Source of the DNA: Spirochaetales bacterium
Lineage (GTDB): Bacteria > Spirochaetota > Spirochaetia > Sphaerochaetales > Sphaerochaetaceae
Length of the DNA: 64,000 nucleotides
Direction of reading: 5' to 3'
Assembly: GCA_028722305.1 (NCBI GenBank)
Contig: JAQYHB010000018.1
Span: forward strand, 17,054 to 81,053
The number at the start of each line of letters is the position of its first letter. Position 1 is the first letter of the stretch. Below the pieces are notes generated by a model. That model searched no databases and was not told the origin of the DNA. It saw only the letters and a list, made by a program, of their open reading frames with translations. Shown in pieces: positions 1 through 7,232 of the stretch. The translations under genes and the position numbers were made by a program.

Positions 1-1
1 G

Positions 2-1609
2 GTTCCCACTTGGGTTGGCGAATTGTATCTCGAGTTCCATCGTGGCACATATACTTCGATGGCAAGGAACAAGCGTTATAACCGGAAAACGGAGTTCCTG
101 TATCAGAATAGCGAGGCAGCCTCGGTTCTTGGGGAAATGCTTGCGGGGGTCGCTTATCCGCAGAAAGAGTTCCTGGAAAACTGGAAGATGATTCTCTTGA
201 ACCAGTTCCACGACATCATTCCAGGAAGCTCCATCAAAGGTGTGTATGAAGACTCCTGGAAGCAATACGAGCAAATCATTGCGAACGGGAAGTCGATGCT
301 CCGTGGTGCTCTCGATGCCCTTGCCTCGCAGGTTCCGTCTCAGGAAGAAGGTGTGCTGGTCTTCAATCCGAACAGCGCGTTTAATGAGGATGAAGTCGTT
401 GTTTCTGTACCGGAGGGAACAGAGGCGCTGAAGGACGACTGTGGGCACGTGTATCCGGTGCAGAAGCGGGAACATGATATGGTCGCTTATCTGCAAGGAG
501 TGCCTCAGCTTGGATATCGGACCTTTTCCATTGCGGAGGCGGCTGTCAAAACCTCGTCGCTGAAGGTGAGCACGAAGAAGATGGAGAATCGTTTCTTCCG
601 TCTCACTTTCAATAGGAAAGGTCAGATTGCATCACTGTATGACAAACGGCTGGAGCGTGAAGTGCTTGCCCCTGGCGCTGTAGGGAACCGGTTGCTTTCA
701 TTTGAGGACAAACCAATGAACTATAACGCCTGGGATATTGACATCTACTATACGGAAAAATGCTGGCCGATTGACAACTTGGACTCGATCGAAGTGGTGA
801 GTTCCGGGCCTATCGAGGCTGTAGTGCGAATGAAACGCACGTATCTTTCTTCCTCGATTACCCAGGATGTAGTGTTGTATGACCAGATTCCCCGCATTGA
901 TTTCCGTACTACCATCGATTGGAAGGAACAGGAAATCTTGCTGAAGACGGAATTTCCGGTGGACGTGCTTTCAAGCCGCGCTACCTATGAGATCCAGTTT
1001 GGTGCGGTGGAGAGGCCGACGCACATGAATACCAGCTGGGATGTGGCAAAGTTCGAGGTATGCGGCCATAAGTGGGCCGACCTTTCCCAGAATGATTGGG
1101 GTGTGTCGCTTCTCAACGATTGCAAGTTTGGTCATGACATCCATGGGAACAAGATACGGTTGACACTGCTCAAGAGCGGTATTTATCCCAACGAGGACGC
1201 TGACAAGTGCTTGCACCAGTTCACCTATAGCCTGTATCCGCATGAGGGTACTTGGGTGGAGGCGGACACGGTCGGCCAGGCGCTTCGCCTGAACAATCCT
1301 ATGGAGAGCGTCGGGACGCATCCCCATGATGGGAACCTCGCTTCAGCTTGTTCGTTCGCATCCATAGACAAAGGCCCTGTCTTGATTGAGACTTTGAAGA
1401 AGGCGGAGAAGGGAGATGGGTACATCATACGTCTCTACGAGAGCGCAGGAACATCGCCGAAGACGACGTTGCATTTCCTGAGGAAGGCAAAGCGTATCAG
1501 TGTTTGCAACATGGTCGAGGAACAGGCTCGTCCTGTCGCGACCGAGGTTGATGCGCTATCTCTGCAATTCCGACCATTCGAGGTGAAGACGTTCAAAGTG
1601 GAGTTTTAG
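2..1609 (+). CDS. alpha-mannosidase, GH38 family (3' part; 5' end outside window)
   Basis: The reading frame is open from the left edge, so the gene is truncated by the window; about 535 C-terminal residues are visible. GH38 enzymes hydrolyse alpha-mannosides with retention. Family signatures near the start of the visible part are GELYLEFHRGTYTS and, about 60 residues on, NQFHDIIPGSS, both typical of bacterial class II alpha-mannosidases. The rest is the beta-rich C-terminal region of the family. The N-terminal catalytic barrel with the nucleophile Asp lies outside the window, so activity cannot be judged. No signal peptide can be assessed. A hairpin terminator follows 28 bases after the stop, so this is the last gene of its unit, probably a glycan-use operon. 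Substrate and linkage are unknown. Confidence 0.92.
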   Translation, partial: VPTWVGELYLEFHRGTYTSMARNKRYNRKTEFLYQNSEAASVLGEMLAGVAYPQKEFLENWKMILLNQFHDIIPGSSIKGVYEDSWKQYEQIIANGKSMLRGALDALASQVPSQEEGVLVFNPNSAFNEDEVVVSVPEGTEALKDDCGHVYPVQKREHDMVAYLQGVPQLGYRTFSIAEAAVKTSSLKVSTKKMENRFFRLTFNRKGQIASLYDKRLEREVLAPGAVGNRLLSFEDKPMNYNAWDIDIYYTEKCWPIDNLDSIEVVSSGPIEAVVRMKRTYLSSSITQDVVLYDQIPRIDFRTTIDWKEQEILLKTEFPVDVLSSRATYEIQFGAVERPTHMNTSWDVAKFEVCGHKWADLSQNDWGVSLLNDCKFGHDIHGNKIRLTLLKSGIYPNEDADKCLHQFTYSLYPHEGTWVEADTVGQALRLNNPMESVGTHPHDGNLASACSFASIDKGPVLIETLKKAEKGDGYIIRLYESAGTSPKTTLHFLRKAKRISVCNMVEEQARPVATEVDALSLQFRPFEVKTFKVEF

Positions 1610-1636
1610 GCTGAGAACCTGCAGGATACGGGACAA

Positions 1637-1674
1637 GAGGCTTCCTCGTATGGCGCGGGGAAGCCTCCTTTTTG
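1637..1674 (+). terminator. rho-independent terminator after the mannosidase gene
   Basis: A 9-bp perfect stem (GAGGCTTCC / GGAAGCCTC, 1637-1645 and 1659-1667) with a 13-nt loop is followed by CTTTTTG. Confidence 0.85.
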
Positions 1675-1716
1675 ACAGGTTGTATGTTTGTATTTTTATT
1701 ATAGTTTTTATTTTTA

Positions 1717-1745
1717 TTGACAATATTGCTTTACGCCCCTACACT
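1717..1745 (+). promoter_or_regulatory. sigma70-type promoter for the 1789 gene
   Basis: TTGACA (1717-1722), a 17-nt spacer and TACACT (1740-1745) lie about 45 bases before the start codon in an AT-rich stretch. No measured start site supports it. Confidence 0.7.
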
Positions 1746-1788
1746 GCCAAAAACGTTCCAGGCCCATTCCCGGGCCGAAGGAGTAGGA

Positions 1789-2388
1789 ATGAAGAAGCTT
1801 GTTTCGGTGTTTGCGGCATTGCTGCTTGCTTCTGGCTCCCTGTTTGCTGTTTCCGGGAGCTGGATTGGCGTGGGCACGAATGTCTTTGAGTTGGACATAG
1901 CACGAACGAAATACGATGGCTCCAGCTCGTATGATTCTACGGAGCTGACGCTGTACTCTCCATGGAAGGTGCAGGGCGCGGCCTATTTTGGGGAGTCGGG
2001 CAAGTTCGGCATCGTCGGCGAGCTTGGCGTGGATATGCCTTTCTCCCATAAAGAGAGCTCCGACTTGGATTACCACGTAACCAACATGATCATGGATTCC
2101 GGGGCGATGTTCTCCTACAAGGTGTTCCAGAAGGAAAAACTTAGCTTGGACCTGAATGGTGGTTTGCACACATACTTGTGCTATTCCGACACTTCTTCAG
2201 GTTCGGACAAGACGTTCCAGATCAGATCCTCGGGGAGCGCGATGTTCATGTATGATTTCGTCGCGCACATCACGTTACGCGCAGGCGTCGATATGCGGAT
2301 TCTCATAGGCGAGTGGGGTGACGACGACCTGGAGTACAAGCACGCGTTCGAGCTGCTGATACCGGCTTTCCTGGTCTACCGGTTCTGA
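1789..2388 (+). CDS. small secreted/outer-membrane beta-barrel-like protein
   Basis: The 199-residue product starts with a clear signal peptide (MKKLVSVFAALLLASGSLFA). The mature part is rich in alternating aromatic and polar residues and ends in an aromatic-Arg-Phe (VYRF), as expected for a small outer-membrane beta-barrel. I recognise no specific family. The ATG at 1789 is chosen over upstream in-frame starts because AAGGAG sits 5 nt before it and the signal peptide begins there. It is a single-gene unit, with a promoter at 1717-1745 and a terminator at 2398-2436. Similar small barrel-like proteins are encoded at 2451-2963 (minus) and 13869-14345, so the organism seems to carry a set of them. 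Confidence 0.75.
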   Translation: MKKLVSVFAALLLASGSLFAVSGSWIGVGTNVFELDIARTKYDGSSSYDSTELTLYSPWKVQGAAYFGESGKFGIVGELGVDMPFSHKESSDLDYHVTNMIMDSGAMFSYKVFQKEKLSLDLNGGLHTYLCYSDTSSGSDKTFQIRSSGSAMFMYDFVAHITLRAGVDMRILIGEWGDDDLEYKHAFELLIPAFLVYRF

Positions 2389-2397
2389 GTGAATGAA

Positions 2398-2436
2398 ACG
2401 GCCTTTCTCCTTCTTAGGGGGAAAGGTCGTCTTGTT
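2398..2436. terminator. bidirectional terminator between convergent genes
   Basis: A stem of about 12 bp (ACGGCCTTTCTCC / GGGGAAAGGTCGT, with wobble pairs) sits between the convergent stops at 2388 and 2451. The flanking T/A runs are weak. Confidence 0.6.
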
Positions 2437-2450
2437 CCGATGGTCGGGTC

Positions 2451-2963
2451 TCAATAATTGAAGCCGATTCCGAGAGAGGGAGAGACGAAGAAGTCTCCCG
2501 AATAACCGGTGTCGCCATCGTCAAGGCTGACCGACAGCATGTCATAGCCGACTGTGCATCCTGCAAGCAAGCTAAGCCTGTTGCTGAGCCGGTAGGTGGC
2601 TCCAAGGTATCCTCCGATGCCAAGTTCGAAGAAATCCTCGTCAAACCATTGTCCGGATGCGGAAAGGCCGAGAGCGGCATCGATGCTCATGGGTAGGTCT
2701 TGCAACTGGTAACGATAGCTCGGTCCGACAAGCATGTTGATTTCCTGGTTATCCACATTGAAGCCGGAATTGAACGAGACCAGATAACCGACAGGGCAGT
2801 CGTTCACATAGCCGAAATTGTGTACCGTCAAGCCTCCGAGGTGTTCACCATCACGATACGTGTAGTTTCCGCCCACACTGGTCAATCCGTCGAAGGACGT
2901 TGCGAATGCCGAGCCGGCAGCCAACATGGCCAATGCCATGCCCAGTACGATTTTCTTGTTCAT
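2451..2963 (-). CDS. small secreted/outer-membrane beta-barrel-like protein
   Basis: The 170-residue product has a signal peptide (MNKKIVLGMALAMLAAGSAFA) and a Gly/Tyr-rich mature part with alternating beta-strand character, ending GIGFNY, an aromatic C-terminus typical of outer-membrane barrels. The start at 2963 is supported by AGGAG 7 nt upstream; the longer open frame above it has no ribosome site. It lies 59 bases downstream of the membrane-protein gene at 3023-3385 on the same strand and is probably co-transcribed with it under the TetR-type operator. No family recognised; function unknown. Confidence 0.7.
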   Translation of the reverse strand: MNKKIVLGMALAMLAAGSAFATSFDGLTSVGGNYTYRDGEHLGGLTVHNFGYVNDCPVGYLVSFNSGFNVDNQEINMLVGPSYRYQLQDLPMSIDAALGLSASGQWFDEDFFELGIGGYLGATYRLSNRLSLLAGCTVGYDMLSVSLDDGDTGYSGDFFVSPSLGIGFNY

Positions 2964-3022
2964 GTTGTTTCTCCTATTCGTTTTGCTTGTATTTCTCTCC
3001 CGTTTCCCGTGCGTGGAAGAAT

Positions 3023-3385
3023 TCATTTCCTTGTTACCGGTATGAGCAGGAGGAGGATGACGATACCGGTGATGCCGATGACAATGCCAAGCCCCATTCT
3101 TCCCCCAATCATCGACAGGCACATGCCATAGCCAAGCGTGAGGGCTCCGATGGCCGAGATGAGGATGATTGCCAGAGTGTGCCGCGATAGGCTTAGTATT
3201 TTCTTGCCGTTCAGTTTCCTTGATAGGATGAACGTGATAAGCCCCATCACGATTCCGATTGTTCCGATTATAGTCCCCTTTCCAAATGCATCCCAGGCTG
3301 GAATGAAGGTCATGCACATGCCCAGTACGAACACAATCAGGCTTGCTGCCGAGAGTGCATAGATGATGATTGCATTTCTTTTCAT
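3023..3385 (-). CDS. small membrane protein with about four TM helices, unknown function
   Basis: The 120-residue product is almost entirely hydrophobic with four predicted helices (approximately residues 5-25, 35-54, 68-90 and 93-115), separated by a short basic loop containing RKLNGKK. Start ATG at 3385 is preceded by AGAGG. It is divergent from the TetR regulator at 3500, and the intervening 114 bases hold a perfect palindrome and a promoter facing this gene, so it is likely the repressed target. In TetR-linked pairs of this kind the small membrane protein is often a permease-like or stress protein, but nothing here identifies a substrate. Confidence 0.7.
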   Translation of the reverse strand: MKRNAIIIYALSAASLIVFVLGMCMTFIPAWDAFGKGTIIGTIGIVMGLITFILSRKLNGKKILSLSRHTLAIILISAIGALTLGYGMCLSMIGGRMGLGIVIGITGIVILLLLIPVTRK

Positions 3386-3408
3386 GTAAACCTCTTGTTT
3401 CTTAACAC

Positions 3409-3423
3409 CAACAACTGTTGTTG
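3409..3423. promoter_or_regulatory. palindromic operator for the TetR regulator
   Basis: CAACAAC-T-GTTGTTG is a perfect 7-bp inverted repeat with a 1-nt centre in the divergent intergenic region. A further CAACAAC half-site lies at 3463-3469, overlapping the -35 of the minus-strand promoter. Confidence 0.7.
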
Positions 3424-3435
3424 TATTCTGAGGTG

Positions 3436-3465
3436 ACTATACAAAGGAAAAAACGTGTGGTACAA
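3436..3465 (-). promoter_or_regulatory. promoter for the 3385-2451 operon
   Basis: On the minus strand TTGTAC (3465-3460), an 18-nt spacer and TATAGT (3441-3436). It is bracketed by the palindrome and the CAACAAC half-site, consistent with repression by steric block. Confidence 0.55.
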
Positions 3466-3499
3466 CAACAATTAAATATACATCTGTTGGGATAATGAA

Positions 3500-4027
3500 A
3501 TGAATACGCCGAACAACAAGAGGGGACGGGAGACGGAAGAACGCATGGAAAGGGTGTTCGTGGAATTGCTTCAGTCCCGGAATCTGGACCAGATATCGAT
3601 TTCCGAGCTATGCCAGAAAGCGAAGGTGAACAGGACTACCTTCTATGCCCATTACGACGGACTTTACAGTATAGCGGATGCCATTCGCCTTAAGCTGGAA
3701 GCGAACATGAAGGAAATGTATCATGACGCGATAGGCCTGAGAGTCAACAGCCACGACTACCTGAAACTATTCCGGCATATCAAGGAAAACCAGGTTCTTT
3801 ATCGGACCTATTTCAAACTGGGATATGACAACCAGTACAAAATCATTACGTACGACAAGGACCTGTCCGCTAAGCACTTCGGGAACAAATTGCTATCCTA
3901 CCACATGGAGTTTTTCCGGGCCGGCATCACCAGGATCATCAAGATGTGGCTGGATGGGGGATGCAGGGAAAGCGCGGAGGAGATGTTCGATGTGATCAAG
4001 AGCGAATATCAGGGCAGAGAGCAATAA
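3500..4027 (+). CDS. TetR/AcrR family transcriptional regulator
   Basis: The 175-residue protein has an N-terminal TetR helix-turn-helix (about residues 15-60; ISELCQKAKVNRTTFYAHY is a classic recognition segment) and a C-terminal all-alpha region resembling the TetR_C_8 type found in DhaS-like regulators. The start at 3500 has only a poor ribosome site. It is transcribed away from the membrane-protein operon at 3385-2451, and the shared region carries the CAACAAC-T-GTTGTTG palindrome, so autoregulation and control of the divergent operon are likely. Ligand unknown. Confidence 0.85.
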   Translation: MNTPNNKRGRETEERMERVFVELLQSRNLDQISISELCQKAKVNRTTFYAHYDGLYSIADAIRLKLEANMKEMYHDAIGLRVNSHDYLKLFRHIKENQVLYRTYFKLGYDNQYKIITYDKDLSAKHFGNKLLSYHMEFFRAGITRIIKMWLDGGCRESAEEMFDVIKSEYQGREQ

Positions 4028-4077
4028 CCTGGGGTCGTTCAAAAGAGTAGCGAGGGGAGGACGGTAATCGGCAAAAG

Positions 4078-4102
4078 CATTGCAAGTTTTCTTTTGCAAT
4101 GC
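4078..4102. repeat. inverted repeat (9-bp hairpin) after the TetR gene
   Basis: GCATTGCAA (4078-4086) and TTGCAATGC (4094-4102) form a perfect stem with a 7-nt loop. There is no T-run on the plus side, so terminator function is uncertain. Confidence 0.5.
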
Positions 4103-4151
4103 CCACAATGCAGGGGACAAGTTGCCTGTCCCTTTCTACTGTTTTCTAATA

Positions 4152-4191
4152 TTTACAATATCATGTATAATGTTTATAATAATAAACATTA
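4152..4191 (+). promoter_or_regulatory. hipBA promoter with overlapping palindromic operator
   Basis: TTTACA (4152-4157), a 17-nt spacer and TATAAT (4175-4180) form a strong promoter. A perfect 10-bp inverted repeat with a 4-nt centre (TAATGTTTAT-AATA-ATAAACATTA, 4168-4191) covers the -10, as expected for HipB-type autorepression. Confidence 0.75.
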
Positions 4192-4208
4192 AACGGAAGC
4201 AGGTTGAC

Positions 4209-4526
4209 ATGAAAAAAGCCTCATACAACATACTGCCGGGAACGGAAGAAATCCTACAGACCTTAGGTGGGCAGATCAAGCTGGCCAGACTCAGACGAAG
4301 TCTTTCGGCAGAACTTGTGGCAGAGCGTGCCGGAATCAGTCGTGCTTCCCTTTGGAAGGTCGAGAAAGGTAATCCTGCTGTGGCAATGGGAATCTATGCG
4401 GCTGTTCTGCATGCATTGCATAATCTTGATAAGGACCTGCTTCTCGTCGCAAGAGATGATGCATTTGGCAGGCAGTTGCAGGATTTGGATTTGATTACGA
4501 GAAAACGCGCACCGAAAAGGAAGTGA
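4209..4526 (+). CDS. hipB: HipB-type antitoxin, XRE helix-turn-helix
   Basis: The 105-residue protein contains an XRE/Cro-type HTH (about residues 20-75, including LVAERAGISRASLWKVEKG) and a basic C-terminal tail (TRKRAPKRK). HipB proteins neutralise the HipA kinase and repress their own operon. ATG 4209 is the start that fits the HTH length. The hipA gene follows after 3 bases. The locus is more AT-rich than its surroundings, suggesting acquisition. The antitoxin frame is intact although the toxin gene is broken. Confidence 0.87.
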   Translation: MKKASYNILPGTEEILQTLGGQIKLARLRRSLSAELVAERAGISRASLWKVEKGNPAVAMGIYAAVLHALHNLDKDLLLVARDDAFGRQLQDLDLITRKRAPKRK

Positions 4527-4529
4527 ATC

Positions 4530-5794
4530 GTGACTGGAAACCAGAAGGTTGTCTATGTGTATGATGATTTCAGCGAGGATGAGCCACTTCTTATAGGTAT
4601 GCTGTATAGTGTTGTGATAAAGGGCGGAGAATCCTATTCTTTTGCATATGACAAGAATTGGTTGAAAAAGACTGGGGCGCTGCTGACTTTGGATCCGGAG
4701 CTCATGCCCTATGCAGGAAGACAGTATCCTTCGGGAACGAACATATTTGGCTTGTTCGCAGATGCATCCCCGGATCGTTGGGGACGTGTCCTCATGCGTA
4801 AGCGGGAAAGAATCTTGGCTGAGAAAGAAAGCAGGAAGAAAACCGGCAAAACTCTCTGATAGTGATTTTCTTCTAGGTGTGTACGATGAGGCCAGAATGG
4901 GCGGAATCAGGTTAAAAACCAATCCTGATGGCCCGTTCCTTTCCTGCGACAAAGAAACGGCAGTTCCTCCCTGGGCCACGCTTCGAACCTTGGAGGAAGC
5001 TTCTAGAAATTTTGAGAATGACCAGACCGGATTGTCTGAGGAATGGCTGAATCAGCTGATTGGACCAGGTTCGTCTCTTGGTGGTGCCAGACCAAAGGCA
5101 ACCGTGGCAGATCCAAAGGGGCAAGCTTTGGATTGCCAAATTTCCATCTAGGAATGATGAGAATGATACCGGTGCCTGGGAAATGGTGGCACATGACCTT
5201 GGAGCGCTCTGCGGGCTCAATGTTCCCGAAGCAAAGCTTGAGAGGTTTTCTTCCCTTGGAAGCACGTTCCTGGTGAAACGATTTGATCGTATGGGACCCA
5301 AACGAGTACACTTTGCATCTGCGATGACGCTTCTCGGGAAAACAGATGGGGCATCGGCAGCAGACGGAAGTAGTTATCTGGATATTGCGGCATTCATCAA
5401 GTCGTACGGCGCACAACCGAAGAAGGACCTTCTTGAACTGTGGAAGCGGATTGTCTTCAATATGGCGATTTCGAATACTGACGATCATCTGCGGAACCAT
5501 GCGTTCGTCATCGCTCAAGAAGGATGGGTGCTTTCGCCTCTGTACGACGTGAATCCAGTACCGTATGGTGACGAGCTGTCACTAAAGGTGAACGAAGAAA
5601 ACAACAGCATCGATATCAGTCTTGCTATCCTGACTGCATGGTGGTTTGGCATCACAGTATCTGACGCGAAAGATTACGCAGAAGAGATCGGGAAAGTGGT
5701 CAGGGAAAACTGGAGCAGACTGGCTTCTGGCTACGGACTTACACGCCGACAGATCGAGGAGATGAAGCCTGCTTTCAGTGCTTGTTATGATTGA
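4530..5794 (+). pseudogene. hipA: HipA-type Ser/Thr kinase toxin gene, two frameshifts
   Basis: Three frames together give one full HipA (about 420 aa). Segment 1 (4530-about 4830, GTG start) has the N-terminal domain with GTNIFGLFADASPDRWGR. Segment 2 (about 4830-5118) has LSDSDFLLGVYDEARMGGIR and PGSSLGGARPKA (the P-loop region). Segment 3 (from about 5120) has LWIAKFPS, the catalytic NTDDHLRNH and metal-binding YDVNP. The first shift lies in the A-rich run near 4825-4835, the second at the GGGG run 5118-5121; each fits one inserted base. Translation as written would stop at 4859. Catalytic residues survive in segment 3, so decay is recent or the shifts are assembly errors in homopolymers. 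HipA kinases phosphorylate targets such as GltX. Confidence 0.85.
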
Positions 5795-5880
5795 AAGGCT
5801 CCCTACGGATATGTGTGGGATGCGGCGGAAGAAAGGTGTTAGACACCGATTACCCCACAGCATGCAGATTTGAACCAAAG

Positions 5881-5914
5881 AAAAACGCAACTCATCGGTT
5901 GGAATGAGTTGCGT
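5881..5914 (-). terminator. terminator of tRNA-Phe
   Basis: A perfect 11-bp stem (ACGCAACTCAT / ATGAGTTGCGT, 5885-5895 and 5904-5914) with an 8-nt loop, followed on the minus strand by TTTTT. Confidence 0.85.
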
Positions 5915-5922
5915 CGTTTGCT

Positions 5923-5995
5923 TGCCGCCTCCAGGAATCGAACCAGGGACACAAGGATTTTCAGTCCTTTGCTCTACCAACTGAGCTAAAGCGGC
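5923..5995 (-). tRNA. tRNA-Phe (GAA)
   Basis: Cloverleaf of 73 nt on the minus strand: acceptor GCCGCTT/AGGCGGC with one G-U pair, D arm AGCTCAGTTGGTAGAGC, anticodon loop CTGAAAA (GAA), T arm with GGTTCGATTCC, discriminator A. CCA is not encoded. A promoter lies just upstream and a perfect terminator just downstream. Confidence 0.95.
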
Positions 5996-6008
5996 GTGTG
6001 CGAGAAAG

Positions 6009-6037
6009 AGAGTATCAAATTCCCGAAATTATGTAAA
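6009..6037 (-). promoter_or_regulatory. promoter of tRNA-Phe
   Basis: Minus strand TTTACA (6037-6032), a 17-nt spacer and TACTCT (6014-6009) with an upstream TG (extended -10). Confidence 0.6.
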
Positions 6038-6128
6038 CCCCCAAAAGATTGGTTCATTGGCATGCGTTTGACAGAAGTTGCACTTTCCCGTCTGTCTTCT
6101 GTACTGTCAATCCCCGCGGTTTTATGGC

Positions 6129-7130
6129 ATGATGGGGGGCATGGATGATCACGTACGCAGGGCGTTGTTCTATACGGTTCTGGCCGAGGCGAAGGATGGT
6201 TCCGAAACGACGGTACTGCCTGTCTTCAACGAGGTGGCGGGCAAGCACCTGAAGCCCGAGACGGAATTTGTCGAGTGCGCCTCAAAATTGTCCCTGTCCT
6301 TGAAGGATTTGGAACCGCTGATTGACAGCCAGTACGACAGCTTTGCGAACCTGGATTCCTCGGTACGTGTCATTTCCTGGGAAGATCCTGAGTGGCCAAG
6401 CCAGACTTTTGGAACGGCTTATTGTCCCCGGTTCCTTTATCTGCGTGGTGACATCTCCCTGTTGTCCCGGCCGATGGTGAGTGTCATCGGGACCCGTACA
6501 CCGGATTTGTCTGGCAAGAAACTCTGTATACAGACGGTCGAGGCGTTGGGTGCCAAGAACTTGGTAGTCGCCAGCGGGCTCGCCCTTGGTATCGATGGGG
6601 TGGCCCATATGACAGCGCTGAGGATGGGCTTTCCCACCGTGTGCGTGATTGGAACCCCAATCACCAAGTACTATCCCGCCGAACACCAGCGTCTGCAGGA
6701 CGAGATTGCTGCGAAGGGACTCGTGGTCAGCCGTTTCGCTCCCTCGCTACCGACCCAGAAATGGTATTTCCTAGTTCGTAACCGGCTGATGAGCTCGCTT
6801 TCGATAGCCAGCGTGATTGTCGAGGAAAAGGACGGAGGAGGGGCGATAAGCCAGGCTGAGTATTCCCTCGAGCAGGGGCGTCGGGTCTGTTTCTACCAAT
6901 CCACGCTGGACAACAGCGCCATCCTCTGGCCTCGGAAGCTCAGCGAGCGGAACCATGTGCTGGTCGCACGTACCCCGATCTCCCTTGCCAAGGCACTGGC
7001 TCCACAAGCTCGGCAGGAACATATTCGGGAGAAAGCGGTGCCCCCAGCACCCAAGGTAGTTCCACACGTACCTCTTAAACGGAAAAGAAAGGAAAGCCCT
7101 GTCCCCGCTGGGCAGCTCTCGCTGTTCTAA
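6129..7130 (+). CDS. dprA: DNA processing protein DprA/Smf
   Basis: About 333 residues. The central Rossmann-like DprA domain shows SVIGTRTPDLSG, the GLALGIDGVAH motif, and AEYSLEQGRRV, all family hallmarks; DprA loads RecA on incoming single-stranded DNA in transformation. The protein has an extended basic C-terminus (VPLKRKRKE) and ends QLSLF, a beta-clamp-binding-like peptide (consensus QLxLF). The start is ambiguous: ATG codons at 6129, 6132 and 6141 are in frame and none has a good ribosome site. No other competence gene is visible nearby. It precedes alaS by 102 bases. Confidence 0.85.
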   Translation: MMGGMDDHVRRALFYTVLAEAKDGSETTVLPVFNEVAGKHLKPETEFVECASKLSLSLKDLEPLIDSQYDSFANLDSSVRVISWEDPEWPSQTFGTAYCPRFLYLRGDISLLSRPMVSVIGTRTPDLSGKKLCIQTVEALGAKNLVVASGLALGIDGVAHMTALRMGFPTVCVIGTPITKYYPAEHQRLQDEIAAKGLVVSRFAPSLPTQKWYFLVRNRLMSSLSIASVIVEEKDGGGAISQAEYSLEQGRRVCFYQSTLDNSAILWPRKLSERNHVLVARTPISLAKALAPQARQEHIREKAVPPAPKVVPHVPLKRKRKESPVPAGQLSLF

Positions 7131-7201
7131 CCCCTTTCCTCAAAGGCCGATATAGGGTACAACTGTACCGAATATACGACTTGTATCTCGCATTCATGTG
7201 G

Positions 7202-7232
7202 AAGGAGGGCGACAGAAGTCGCCATATCGATT
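7202..7232 (+). promoter_or_regulatory. structured ribosome binding site of alaS
   Basis: AAGGAG (7202-7207) is 25 nt from the ATG at 7233, too far for normal use. The bases between contain a 6-bp hairpin (GGCGAC-AGAA-GTCGCC, 7208-7223). With the hairpin folded, 9 nt remain between the Shine-Dalgarno and the ATG, the usual spacing. Confidence 0.55.

Noticed and set aside
4530..5794. Programmed ribosomal frameshifting in hipA
   Set aside because: Two separate shifts without slippery heptamer plus downstream structure; inactivation or assembly error is simpler.
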